A program made the position numbers and the translations under genes. A DNA stretch of 18,859 nucleotides, taken from NCBI GenBank assembly GCA_002315655.1, contig DCHO01000004.1, positions 50,638 to 69,496 on the forward strand, written 5' to 3'. Of this stretch, positions 1-6,750 are shown piece after piece. Each line of letters starts with the position of its first letter. The stretch's first letter is position 1. The notes beneath the pieces were generated by a model. That model did not search any database. It worked only from the letters and a program-made list of their open reading frames with translations, and had not been told where the DNA came from. The DNA is from Christensenella sp. UBA1750 (GTDB lineage Bacteria > Bacillota > Clostridia > Christensenellales > UBA1750).

Positions 1-27
1 ACCACCTCATTTGTGCGGTGTTACCCT

Positions 28-47
28 AAGTTTCTCAACCGAAACTT
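28..47. other. Small hairpin upstream of terminator
   Basis: Seven-base perfect inverted repeat (AAGTTTC at 28-34, GAAACTT at 41-47) with a six-base loop, four bases before the terminator at 51-79. No coding region can be assigned to bases 1-50. It may be the 3' untranslated end of an off-window gene. The function is unknown. Confidence 0.35.
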
Positions 48-50
48 CTC

Positions 51-79
51 AAAAAGGGGCGTACCTTACGCCTCTTTTT
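51..79 (+). terminator. Rho-independent terminator of an off-window gene
   Basis: A 13-base stem pairs AAAAAGGGGCGTA (51-63) with TACGCCTCTTTTT (67-79), with one G-T wobble and a three-base CCT loop. The left arm starts with five A and the right arm ends with five T, so it could stop transcription in either direction. The likely user is a plus-strand gene ending before the window, because the next minus-strand gene lies far downstream. Confidence 0.75.
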
Positions 80-126
80 GCTCTTTATAGCCCCTTCTCC
101 ACACCCCCAAGCGGCGTTCTTCCCCC

Positions 127-180
127 GGCTCCTTCGCTTGCGAGGGAGCTGTCAGCCGTCGAGGCTGACTGAAGGAGTCC
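127..180. repeat. Two-hairpin intergenic repeat, copy A
   Basis: Hairpin 1 is GCTCCTTCGC / GCGAGGGAGC (128-149) with a two-base loop. Hairpin 2 is GTCAGCC / GGCTGAC (151-169) with loop GTCGA. The tail reads TGAAGGAGTCC. The core is nearly identical to the copy at 14560-14612, with only a few substitutions. It belongs to the same family as the copies near 2724, 2795, 11963, 12022 and 18713. It lies upstream of the pyridoxal kinase gene and encodes nothing recognisable. Confidence 0.8.
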
Positions 181-208
181 TTCCCCACCCGCAGGCGGCG
201 TCCCCTCG

Positions 209-308
209 TCCCTTATTCTTCATTTTTCAGTCTTCAATCTTCAGTATTCATTAACTATGCAATTTCTAATGAATACTGAAAAATGAATATTGAATAATGA
301 ATAATGAA
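209..308. repeat. AT-rich intergenic repeat with inverted-repeat core, copy 1
   Basis: An AT-rich block in otherwise GC-rich DNA, built from CTTCA, TTCAGTATTCATT and TGAATAATGAA words. It holds a perfect 14-base inverted repeat, TTCAGTATTCATTA (240-253) and TAATGAATACTGAA (267-280), around a 13-base loop. Related blocks occur at 2556-2603 (opposite orientation) and 18757-18800 (same orientation). The rest of the gap up to 358 holds only the ribosome site of the next gene. I found no convincing promoter. Confidence 0.65.
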
Positions 309-358
309 AAAACCGTGCTCCCTCTCCCCTCTATCCCCATCCCCCAAGGAGGCCTTCC

Positions 359-1213
359 ATGCTTTCCGTAAAATCCGTTCTCGCCCTGCACGACTTATCC
401 ACCTACGGCCGCTGCTCCTTGACCTGCGTCATTCCGGTGCTCTCCACCTTGGGGGTCAAGGTCTGCCCGCTGCCAACGGCGGTCTATTCCTCCGACACCG
501 GCGGCTTCGGCCCCGTCTATGCCAAAGACTTAACCGAGGAAATGCCCCGCATTCTGGAAAAGCTGGAAGCCATTCCCGCAAAATTCGATGGCATTTATTC
601 CGGCTATCTGGGCGCGCCCGATCAGGTTCGCTTCGTGGAAGCCCTACTGCGGCGGCACGATTGTTTGAAGGTCGTCGATCCCGTCATGGGCGACAACGGC
701 AAGCTCTATTCCGCCTTTGACGACAGCATGGTGGAGCAGATGCGCGTTCTCTGCCGCGCCGCGGGTGTCATCACGCCAAACATTACCGAGGCTTCCTTCC
801 TGCTCCGGGAAGTTCCGCCGCAAAGCCTTTCCGATGCCGAGGCCAAGGCCTTCGCCCTGCGCCTTTATGAGGCCTTCGGTGCACAGGTCGTCATCACCTC
901 CGCGCCCCTGTCCTCCCACCCGGATCGCATCTTCTCCCTCATCTGCGACGGCAAAACCGTGCAGGCCGTCGGCGTTCCTATGCTCTCCGCCCATTTCCCC
1001 GGCACGGGCGACATTTTCACCTCCGTGCTCACCGGCAAACTCATGGGCGGTGCTTCCCTTGTCTCTGCCGCCGAAGCTGCCGCCGCCTTCACCACCGACA
1101 GCATGGAAAAGACCATGGCCGTCGGCACCCCCATCCGGGAGGGCATCCTGCTGGAAGCCTGCCTGCAAAACCTCTTTTCCGTCCCCGCCATTTCAACCAC
1201 ATATTCCCTGTAA
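359..1213 (+). CDS. Pyridoxal/pyridoxamine kinase (PfkB/ThiD superfamily)
   Basis: Predicted to use ATP to phosphorylate pyridoxal, pyridoxamine or pyridoxine in the cytoplasm, salvaging vitamin B6 to pyridoxal 5'-phosphate. The 284-residue length suits PdxY/PdxK. It opens with a substrate-side segment HDLSTYGRCSL (residues 11-21). DPVMGDNG (107-114) and TPNITEA (139-145) are typical of the family. GTGDIF (215-220) carries the anion-hole glycines and the catalytic aspartate (D218). The start is well supported: AAGGAGG sits six bases before the ATG. It is a single gene with a terminator right after it, convergent with the cation exporter gene. Some clostridial relatives are annotated only as pyridoxamine kinase. 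A hydroxymethylpyrimidine kinase (ThiD) role is the main alternative, but the HDLSTYGRCS opening favours the vitamin B6 kinases. Confidence 0.88.
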   Translation: MLSVKSVLALHDLSTYGRCSLTCVIPVLSTLGVKVCPLPTAVYSSDTGGFGPVYAKDLTEEMPRILEKLEAIPAKFDGIYSGYLGAPDQVRFVEALLRRHDCLKVVDPVMGDNGKLYSAFDDSMVEQMRVLCRAAGVITPNITEASFLLREVPPQSLSDAEAKAFALRLYEAFGAQVVITSAPLSSHPDRIFSLICDGKTVQAVGVPMLSAHFPGTGDIFTSVLTGKLMGGASLVSAAEAAAAFTTDSMEKTMAVGTPIREGILLEACLQNLFSVPAISTTYSL

Positions 1214-1216
1214 CTC

Positions 1217-1258
1217 AAACATCCCGCCTGTGTTTATCTCACAAGCAGGATGTTTTTT
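1217..1258 (+). terminator. Rho-independent terminator after the pyridoxal kinase gene
   Basis: AAACATCC (1217-1224) pairs with GGATGTTT (1248-1255). The stem continues inward for eight more positions with two mismatches and closes on a seven-base loop. A run of six T (1253-1258) follows on the plus strand. It begins three bases after the kinase stop codon, and the convergent exporter gene ends at 1277. Confidence 0.8.
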
Positions 1259-1276
1259 ATTTGTGGGAATCTCCCA

Positions 1277-2440
1277 TTACACATACGACCTGTCAATGGT
1301 CAGGATCACATAATACTTCGGGTCAATGGCCTTGACCCCGGCCAGAATGTGCTTGTGCATCTCCTTGTCGGAAATGCTGCAGGTATAGGGCACCACCACG
1401 TCAAAAATCAGGTTGGAGTGGGTCTCCCCCTTCACCACGCGGAAGTCGTGCATCGTCAGCCCATCATCCATGTCCTTGATAAGGGTCTTGACCTTTTCCC
1501 GCAGGGCATTGATCTCCGGGTCGTCAATCACGATAGGGTCCATGTGAATGACCAGATTGATGCCGTGGTCGGTCAGCACCTCCCGCTCGATGTTGTCAAT
1601 GCGGTCGTGGGATTTTAAGATGTCCACCCGCGCATCCACCTCAACGTGCGCCGTGGCGAAAATCTTACCCGGCCCGTAAGAGTGCACCACCACATCATGC
1701 AGGGACAATACGCCCTCCTGCCGCAGCAGATGCTCTTTAAGCAGTTGCGTGGTCTCCGCCGCCGGCGCTTCCCCCAGCAGCTTGGACAGCGTTTCTTTCA
1801 GGATCCCGTAGGCGGAATAGAGGATCAGCAGTGCCACCGCCACGCCTATATAACCGTCCAGCGAAAAGTGCAGAACAGGAGACAGAATCGAGGACAGCAA
1901 CACAGCCGAGGTCGCCATCACGTCCGATAAACTGTCCGCCGAGGTCGCCAGCAGCGCCACCGAATCGATCTTCTTCCCCAAATTCCGGTTGAACAGGTAC
2001 ATCCACAGCTTGACCCCGATGGAGACCGCCAATACCACCACCGTCAGCACCGAAAAGGCCGCCTCGTCCGGGCTGAAAATCTTTTCGATCGAGGACTTGA
2101 TGAGCTCCAGCCCCAGCAGCACAATGATGAACGCCACCGAAAGCGAGGAAATGTACTCGATCCGTGCGTGTCCAAAGGGGTGCTCCTCATCCGCGGGCTT
2201 GCCCGCCAGATGAAACCCGATGAGCCCGATCACCGACGACCCCGCATCAGATAGGTTGTTCACCGCGTCCGCCGTCACGGACACCGCGCCCGTCAGCAGT
2301 CCCGCGAAAAACTTGCCCGCCGAAAGCAGCAGATTCAGGACGATCCCCGTTACCCCGGACAGCCGCCCGTAGCGCGCCCGTACCTTCGGGTTCTTCACGT
2401 TTGTATAATCCTTTATGAAAAATTTCACCAGAAAATCCAC
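1277..2440 (-). CDS. Cation diffusion facilitator (CDF) transporter, possibly Mn2+ exporter
   Basis: Predicted inner-membrane proton/metal antiporter of the CDF family, acting as a dimer, 387 residues. The N-terminal half holds about six membrane helices (roughly residues 28-215). The C-terminal half is a cytoplasmic ferredoxin-like metal-sensing domain (roughly 225-385) with several histidines. Metal-site helices are visible: ADAVNNLSD in helix 2 (N61 and D65 four residues apart) and SADSLSD in helix 5 (D169 and D173). HPFGHAR (87-93) is the usual family loop. An Asn-Asp/Asp-Asp site rather than one containing His resembles manganese-exporting members such as pneumococcal MntE, so Mn2+ is inferred; Zn2+ or Fe2+ cannot be excluded. 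The start is GTG at 2440 with GGAGG eight bases upstream. It has its own promoter (2513-2542). Confidence 0.88.
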   Translation of the reverse strand: MDFLVKFFIKDYTNVKNPKVRARYGRLSGVTGIVLNLLLSAGKFFAGLLTGAVSVTADAVNNLSDAGSSVIGLIGFHLAGKPADEEHPFGHARIEYISSLSVAFIIVLLGLELIKSSIEKIFSPDEAAFSVLTVVVLAVSIGVKLWMYLFNRNLGKKIDSVALLATSADSLSDVMATSAVLLSSILSPVLHFSLDGYIGVAVALLILYSAYGILKETLSKLLGEAPAAETTQLLKEHLLRQEGVLSLHDVVVHSYGPGKIFATAHVEVDARVDILKSHDRIDNIEREVLTDHGINLVIHMDPIVIDDPEINALREKVKTLIKDMDDGLTMHDFRVVKGETHSNLIFDVVVPYTCSISDKEMHKHILAGVKAIDPKYYVILTIDRSYV

Positions 2441-2512
2441 AATATCAACCTCCGCAGGGAAAATCCATTTTCATTTTATGCGCAAAACCGCAGAAAATGA
2501 ATAACATTTCCA

Positions 2513-2542
2513 AGCATAGCCCTTTCTCCCCCGGTTAGTCAA
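2513..2542 (-). promoter_or_regulatory. Sigma-A-type promoter of the CDF transporter gene
   Basis: Read on the minus strand: -35 TTGACT (2537-2542), an 18-base spacer, and -10 TATGCT (2513-2518). The -35 box matches consensus at five of six positions and the -10 at four of six. The expected transcript start is about 65 bases before the GTG start. The leader between is AT-rich and I recognise no riboswitch in it. Confidence 0.6.
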
Positions 2543-2555
2543 GAGCAATCTTTGA

Positions 2556-2603
2556 GAAAAATAATGAAGAATGAATACTGAAAACTGAAGAATGAATAAT
2601 CGG
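2556..2603. repeat. AT-rich intergenic repeat, copy 2 (inverted relative to copies 1 and 3)
   Basis: AATGAAGAATGAATACTGAA followed by AACTGAAGAATGAATAAT is the reverse-complement relative of the blocks at 209-308 and 18757-18800. It lies just upstream of the CDF promoter. The following 2604-2723 stretch holds no gene or recognisable signal beyond two GCCGCAGCGCG words about 50 bases apart. Confidence 0.55.
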
Positions 2604-2723
2604 TACGAAGGGACATCGAAATTTGCAAAACACAGCTTTTCCTGCATTTTGATTGAGTATGCCGCAGCGCGCCTTCCATCCTATATTCTCTCGTATCGTC
2701 TCCTTCCCGCGCCGCAGCGCGTA

Positions 2724-2790
2724 GGCTCCCCCACTTGTGGGGGAGCTGGCTTTTCATGGACTTGTCCATAAAAAGACTGAGAGGGTGTTC
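2724..2790. repeat. Two-hairpin intergenic repeat, copy B1
   Basis: Hairpin 1 is a perfect 10-base stem, GCTCCCCCAC / GTGGGGGAGC (2725-2746), with loop TT. Hairpin 2 is CTTTTCATGGAC / GTCCATAAAAAG (2750-2775) with loop TT and one mismatch. The tail ACTGAGAGGGTGTTC follows. The architecture is that of copy A, but hairpin 2 is unrelated in sequence. The next copy (B2) follows directly in tandem. Confidence 0.75.
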
Positions 2791-2794
2791 CCTT

Positions 2795-2929
2795 GGCTCC
2801 TCCATTTATGGGGGAGCTGGCAAAAATCAGGCTTGCCTGATTTTTGTCTGAGGGAGTCCCCGGGCGCGGTTACGCCGCGCCCGGCCAAAAGGCCGCCCGA
2901 CCCCTTGCGGGGTCGGGCGGCTCTTTGGC
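2795..2929. repeat. Four-hairpin intergenic cassette, copy B2
   Basis: Four hairpins in series. Hairpin 1: GCTCCTCC / GGGGGAGC (2796-2817). Hairpin 2: CAAAAATCAGGC / GCCTGATTTTTG (2821-2846, loop TT). Conserved tail CTGAGGGAGTCC. Hairpin 3: CCGGGCGCGG / CCGCGCCCGG (2860-2884, loop TTACG). Hairpin 4: a 21-base stem (2884-2929). Hairpins 1-2 match the copy at 12022 almost base for base, hairpin 3 matches the stem of the copy at 14560, and hairpin 4 is unique. It sits between the end of ribF and the CDF promoter. Confidence 0.8.
2884..2929 (-). terminator. Terminator hairpin of the nusA-ribF operon (hairpin 4 of cassette B2)
   Basis: Lies four bases after the ribF stop on the minus strand. A 21-base stem around a four-base loop (2905-2908) carries one mismatch and one wobble. 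On the minus strand it reads AAAGAG before the GC-rich core CCGCCCGACCCC and CCTTTTGG after the returning arm, the usual A-flank/T-flank pattern. No further gene on this strand follows before the CDF promoter, so this is the likely operon end. Confidence 0.65.
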
Positions 2930-2933
2930 ATCT

Positions 2934-3839
2934 CTACATCGTCTTTGCAATCTCAATATCTTTTTGTATTCTCTTTCCCAGTTCCTCCACGGAAGCAAAC
3001 TTCCTCTCCCCGCGGATCCTGGCCACAAAGCTCACCCGTGCGCTCTTTCCGTACACATCCCCGTCAAAGTCCGGCAGATGCGCTTCCAGCGTGGGATATT
3101 CGCTGCCCACCGTGGGCTTCATACCCAAATTCAGCACGCATTTGTGCCGCAGCGGGTCGCCCTCAATGTCCGCATAACCCATATACACACCGAACGCGGG
3201 CAACAATTTTCCCTCGGGCAACTTCACATTGATCGTCGGGAACCCCATCTCATGCCCGATTCTGCGCCCATGCACAATCGCGCCGCCGATGGAATACGCC
3301 CGCCCCGAAAGCTGCGCGGCGAGCCGCACATCCCCTTCCGCCAGCGCTTCCCGAATCCGCGTGGAGGACACGGAAACCCCGCCGACAGACAATTTCGGCA
3401 CCACATGGAGCACAAAGCCCAGCTCCTTCGAGAGTGCATCCAGCAGGGCAATGTTCCCTTTTCCCTTCGCGCCGAAGGTGTAATTATCCCCCACGACAAT
3501 GTGCTTTGCCCCGAAATCCCTGACCAGTGCGGTCACAAAATCCTCTGCGGGCAGCTCCGACAGGGCTTTGGTAAAGGGCAGCAGCTTCATTTCCGTGATG
3601 CCGCATTTGGAAGCCAGCAAGGCTTTTTCGGCGGGCAGAGAAAGCAGCGGCGGTGTTCTCCCGCACAGCACGCTTTGGGGATGATTGAGGAAGGACAGCG
3701 CCACACTCTTCATGCCTTCCAGCATCCCTAACGTCGCCGCGACCTCCAGCACCTCCTGATGCCCCAGATGCACCCCGTCAAAGGTGCCCAGCGCCACCAC
3801 CTTGTCTTCCCTGTCCAGCCCGTTCGTATAGCATTTCAT
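2934..3839 (-). CDS. ribF: Bifunctional riboflavin kinase / FAD synthetase
   Basis: Converts riboflavin to FMN (kinase) and FMN to FAD (adenylyltransferase) in the cytoplasm. From the start chosen here the protein has 301 residues, normal for RibF. The N-terminal nucleotidyltransferase domain shows GTFDGVHLGH (18-27) and SSTRIREAL (158-166). The C-terminal flavokinase domain shows GRRIGHEMGFPTIN (191-204) with the PTxN metal/ATP motif, and a likely catalytic glutamate, E252, in LEAHLPDFDGDVYG. I prefer the ATG at 3839, because AGAGG lies seven bases upstream and truB ends 16 bases earlier. A start at 3875 would overlap truB and add 12 residues outside the domain. It is the last gene of the operon and is followed by a terminator hairpin. 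Confidence 0.93.
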   Translation of the reverse strand: MKCYTNGLDREDKVVALGTFDGVHLGHQEVLEVAATLGMLEGMKSVALSFLNHPQSVLCGRTPPLLSLPAEKALLASKCGITEMKLLPFTKALSELPAEDFVTALVRDFGAKHIVVGDNYTFGAKGKGNIALLDALSKELGFVLHVVPKLSVGGVSVSSTRIREALAEGDVRLAAQLSGRAYSIGGAIVHGRRIGHEMGFPTINVKLPEGKLLPAFGVYMGYADIEGDPLRHKCVLNLGMKPTVGSEYPTLEAHLPDFDGDVYGKSARVSFVARIRGERKFASVEELGKRIQKDIEIAKTM

Positions 3840-3855
3840 GTTTTTGCCTCTATAT

Positions 3856-4740
3856 TCAATCCTGCATGAGCACACAGCGGAACTTTATGTCCCCGTTTTC
3901 GGTCTCGCCCATGCCGACAAATTTTTCCCCTAAATACATCCGGTAAATCTGCCCTTCCTCCGGCCTTTTCTTCCAGTTCGCTGTGTGGATGGGGTTTCCG
4001 TTGCGGATGGCCTTTTCCAGCCCCTGTCCCAAATGCAGCGCGGGAATGTGGGAAAGCGGCGCATCGAGTGGCAACAGATTCCAGTCCTCATTTTCCGCCT
4101 GCGCCAGAAATTCCTCCGGGGTCACGCTGTTTTCGATGGAGAACACGCCCGAATACGTCCGGCACAGAAACGCCATGTGGGCGCACGTCCCTAAGGCCTC
4201 CCCGATGTCCGCGCACAGGGAACGGATATAAGTGCCCCGTCCGCAGTCAATATCCAGCAGAAAGCGGTTTTCGCCCGTCTGTTCCACATAGCGCAGGTCA
4301 AAAATCGTCACCTGCCGCGTGGGCACTTCGATTTCTTCCCCCGCCCGCGCTGCCTCATAGAGACGTTTGCCTTCCACCTTGATGGCGGAATACATGGACG
4401 GCCTTTGGGTGATCTCCCCGATGAATCGGGGCAGCACCGCCTTAATTTCTTCCTCCGAACAGCCCTTGCCCGTGGCAATCACTTTTCCCGTTGCGTCCTG
4501 CGTATCGGTGGCGACCCCCACGCAGATTTCCGCGCGATAGCCCTTTTGCTTGTCGCTCACATAGTCAAACAGCCGGGTGCCCTTCCCGATGCCGATGGGC
4601 AGCACGCCCGCCGCCTCCGGGTCAAGGGTGCCCATGTGACCGACCTTATAGCCCTTTGGCAGTTTTTTTCGCACCATCACAACGGCGTCCGAAGAAGTCA
4701 TTCCCGGGGGCTTTAAGAGACACAAAAATCCGTCCTTCAC
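3856..4740 (-). CDS. truB: tRNA pseudouridine(55) synthase
   Basis: Isomerises uridine 55 of the tRNA T-loop to pseudouridine. The 294-residue length is typical. KPPGMTSSD (10-18) begins the fold, and GHMGTLDPEAAGVLP (35-49) contains the catalytic aspartate D40. CGRGTYIRSLCAD (165-177) is the conserved second half of the active site. The C-terminal part (about 210-294) is a PUA-like extension. The start is GTG immediately after the TAA of nrnA with no gap. GGAGG inside the end of nrnA lies 11 bases upstream, so translation is probably coupled. truB beside rbfA, nrnA and ribF is the usual order in Gram-positive bacteria. Confidence 0.95.
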   Translation of the reverse strand: MKDGFLCLLKPPGMTSSDAVVMVRKKLPKGYKVGHMGTLDPEAAGVLPIGIGKGTRLFDYVSDKQKGYRAEICVGVATDTQDATGKVIATGKGCSEEEIKAVLPRFIGEITQRPSMYSAIKVEGKRLYEAARAGEEIEVPTRQVTIFDLRYVEQTGENRFLLDIDCGRGTYIRSLCADIGEALGTCAHMAFLCRTYSGVFSIENSVTPEEFLAQAENEDWNLLPLDAPLSHIPALHLGQGLEKAIRNGNPIHTANWKKRPEEGQIYRMYLGEKFVGMGETENGDIKFRCVLMQD

Positions 4741-5685
4741 TTACAGTGCTTCCTCCATGGCCTTGCGGATGGTGTTCTTGGCTTCCTCCAATTCACAGGC
4801 AAAAGAGCAGCCCGCCGCACGAATGTGCCCACCGCCGCCGAACTGTTGGGCGATCGCCGCCACATCATAGGGCGCTTTTGCCCGCAGGGAAGCCTTGATG
4901 CCGTCACCGCGCTTATAGAGCAGTGCCGCCATGGCAGCCCCTTCGATCGACAGCCCTTCGTTGATGATGCCGTTCACATCCTCCTGCGAGGCGCCTGTGT
5001 CCGCAAAATCCTGCTCCGTAGCCTGCATCAGCACGATTTTCCCGTCCGCGACCCGTTCCAGCTTGTCCAGCACCCGTCCTTTGATGCGGACGTGGCCTTC
5101 GGTCTGGGTGCGGTAGAGGTGCTCGGTGAGATACGCCGGTTCCGCGCCGTTCTGCACGCAGATGGCCGCAGCAAGGAATGTACTTTTCGTCACGCAGTCG
5201 TAGGAAAAGTTGCCCGTATCGGTGGAAAGCCCCGCGTGGAGGCAGTTTGCCGCATCTTTGGGGATGCTCCAACCGTATTCCGCGAAAAGGTGAGTGAGGA
5301 TTTCCGCCGTGGCCGCCGCTTCGGGGCGGATCAGGTGCACCTTGGTAAAGGGCACCGTTGTCCCGTGGTGGTCGATCAGCGCCTGTTCCTTCGCATTTTC
5401 AAAGACCTTGTTTCCGTCGCCCATGCGCTCCTTGTCGGAAACGTCCACGCCGATGGCGAGGTCGTAGATTTCCCCGTCCGCAAGGCGCACATCGTCCAGT
5501 ACCGAGAGAAAACGGTAGTGGTGCGCGACCTCCTCCGGGGCATAGACCACGGCCTTTTTGCCCAAGTTTTTGAGCACCAGACACAGCCCCATGGCAGAGC
5601 CCAAGGCGTCCATGTCCGCATTGACGTGGCACAAAAGGGCAATGCTGTTTGCATTTTCGATGAGGGATTTGAGTTCCGCAACCAT
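4741..5685 (-). CDS. nrnA: Bifunctional oligoribonuclease / PAP phosphatase (DHH-DHHA1 family)
   Basis: Predicted to degrade RNA oligomers of a few nucleotides and to dephosphorylate 3'-phosphoadenosine 5'-phosphate to AMP. The 314-residue length fits NrnA. DHH-domain motifs are visible: HVNADMDALGS (20-30) supplies metal ligands H20, D24 and D26; D81 lies in GVDVSD; IDHHG (104-108) is the name-giving motif; TDTGNF (155-160) holds the last aspartate. The DHHA1 substrate-binding motif GGGGHIRAAG is at 283-292. In motif I, ADMD replaces the commoner PDGD, with the metal-binding aspartates kept. The ATG at 5685 follows the rbfA stop by three bases. truB begins at the very next base after its stop. 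Confidence 0.92.
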   Translation of the reverse strand: MVAELKSLIENANSIALLCHVNADMDALGSAMGLCLVLKNLGKKAVVYAPEEVAHHYRFLSVLDDVRLADGEIYDLAIGVDVSDKERMGDGNKVFENAKEQALIDHHGTTVPFTKVHLIRPEAAATAEILTHLFAEYGWSIPKDAANCLHAGLSTDTGNFSYDCVTKSTFLAAAICVQNGAEPAYLTEHLYRTQTEGHVRIKGRVLDKLERVADGKIVLMQATEQDFADTGASQEDVNGIINEGLSIEGAAMAALLYKRGDGIKASLRAKAPYDVAAIAQQFGGGGHIRAAGCSFACELEEAKNTIRKAMEEAL

Positions 5686-5688
5686 GTT

Positions 5689-6057
5689 TTATTCGTCCTT
5701 CTTGTTCTCTGTGGAAATGGAATTGAGCAGCTGGGAAATGTGGATAGAATATTCGATGGAATCATCGAACTCGAAGGAAAGCTCGGGGATGGTGCGCAGG
5801 ATGATCTCGTCCCGAAGCTGGTGACGGATGAAGCCCGAAGCGGATTTTAATGCCCGCAGCATCTCCTTCTTTTCGTTTTCATCCTTGGTCATGGCGGAAA
5901 CATAGACCTTGCAGTGGCCTAAATCCCGCGCCAAGTCCACCTTGGTGATGGAGAAGATCTCCGGCATCCGGGGATCCTTGACGTCGGAGCGCAGCACCTT
6001 GTCCAGCGCGTGCTTTAACTCCTCCGACTGTCTGTCAACTCTGTCAAAACCTGCCAT
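5689..6057 (-). CDS. rbfA: 30S ribosome-binding factor A
   Basis: Late-stage 30S assembly factor that binds near helix 1 of 16S rRNA and supports its processing, with a role in cold adaptation. The 122 residues form the small KH-like RbfA fold. The N-terminal pattern RVDRQSEELKHALDKVL and DVKDPRMPEIFSITKVDLA are strong family hallmarks, and the C-terminal part keeps RLRDEI-like and PELSFEFDDSIE sequences. The ATG at 6057 has AAGGAG about 11 bases upstream, right after the stop of the flavodoxin gene (21-base gap). In the canonical operon it would follow infB directly; here one gene intervenes. Confidence 0.95.
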   Translation of the reverse strand: MAGFDRVDRQSEELKHALDKVLRSDVKDPRMPEIFSITKVDLARDLGHCKVYVSAMTKDENEKKEMLRALKSASGFIRHQLRDEIILRTIPELSFEFDDSIEYSIHISQLLNSISTENKKDE

Positions 6058-6078
6058 ATATCGTGATTCTCCTTGATC

Positions 6079-6696
6079 TTATCGTATGAAATTGGTGGAA
6101 ATGCCCTTTTCCCGTTCGGGCAAGCCGTGCTTTTCCTTGTATTCCGCGATGGCTTTCATCAAAAAGCTCATGTTGCGGGCAAGGGTGCGCATCTGCTGCA
6201 GACCTTCCGCGTCGCCCTCCACCTCACCCGGGTCGTTTCCGTGGCCGCCGTTCCAATACTGGCCGGAGGCGACGGGCATTCCGGAGATGGTGAAAAACTT
6301 GTTCAGCTCGTCCATGGTGGCGGTAATGCCGCCTCTACGGGCGACTGCCACAGCCGCGCCCACCTTCATGGTCTTGTCAAAGCGGGTGGAGGCGAAGAGC
6401 CGCTGCAGCACCGCTTCCAGCGTGGCGTTTGCGGCGGCGAAATACACCGGGCTGCCCACCACAAGGCCGTCCGCATCCCGGAATTTCTCTCCGATCTCGT
6501 TCACGCAATCGTCAAATACGCACTTGCCTGTTTTGTGGCACGACCAGCAGCCAATGCAGCCGTGCACCGGCTGGGAACCGACCTGCACGGTCTCCGCTTC
6601 AATGCCTTCCTGCACAAAAATGGTTTCCATCTCTTTGAGCATTCTTGCGGTGTTTCCGTTGGCTCTCGGCGAACCGTTGAGCATGAGCACTTTCAT
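6079..6696 (-). CDS. Flavodoxin-family / iron-sulfur flavoprotein-like NAD(P)H-dependent FMN reductase
   Basis: Predicted cytoplasmic FMN-binding redox protein of 205 residues; the substrate is unknown. MKVLMLNGSPRANGNTARML is the phosphate-binding start of the flavodoxin-like fold. Cysteines C47, C50, C53, C59 and C64 (GCIGCWSCHKTGKCVFDDC) resemble the cluster-binding segment of iron-sulfur flavoproteins. GSPVYFAAANATLEAVLQRL (81-100) is the usual second FMN loop. It ends in TNFIR, as many clostridial members do. The ATG at 6696 is chosen because AGGGG lies eight bases upstream; reading back to 6801 adds 35 residues that do not fit the fold. It sits between infB and rbfA, which is not the standard content of this operon, and is preceded by a hairpin (6751-6787). 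Confidence 0.85.
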   Translation of the reverse strand: MKVLMLNGSPRANGNTARMLKEMETIFVQEGIEAETVQVGSQPVHGCIGCWSCHKTGKCVFDDCVNEIGEKFRDADGLVVGSPVYFAAANATLEAVLQRLFASTRFDKTMKVGAAVAVARRGGITATMDELNKFFTISGMPVASGQYWNGGHGNDPGEVEGDAEGLQQMRTLARNMSFLMKAIAEYKEKHGLPEREKGISTNFIR

Positions 6697-6750
6697 TGTA
6701 TTTTCCCCTGAATTTCTATATTTTTGCGGGAAACTGATTTTTTCCCATCC

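Noticed and set aside
230..270. Possible promoter (TTCAAT / TATGCA) before the pyridoxal kinase gene
   Set aside because: The hexamers are weak and lie inside the inverted-repeat loop of the AT-rich repeat, so the match is probably chance.
304..720. Open frame starting in the AT-rich repeat upstream of the pyridoxal kinase
   Set aside because: It runs in a different frame over the true kinase gene, has no ribosome site, and is Arg/Ser/Pro-biased.
2539..2805. Small minus-strand open frame in the repeat-filled gap
   Set aside because: It is made of repeat hairpins and the AT-rich block, has no ribosome site, and overlaps the CDF promoter.
4825..5850. Plus-strand open frame of 341 residues opposite nrnA and rbfA
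   Set aside because: It crosses the boundary of two well-supported minus-strand genes and shows no domain.
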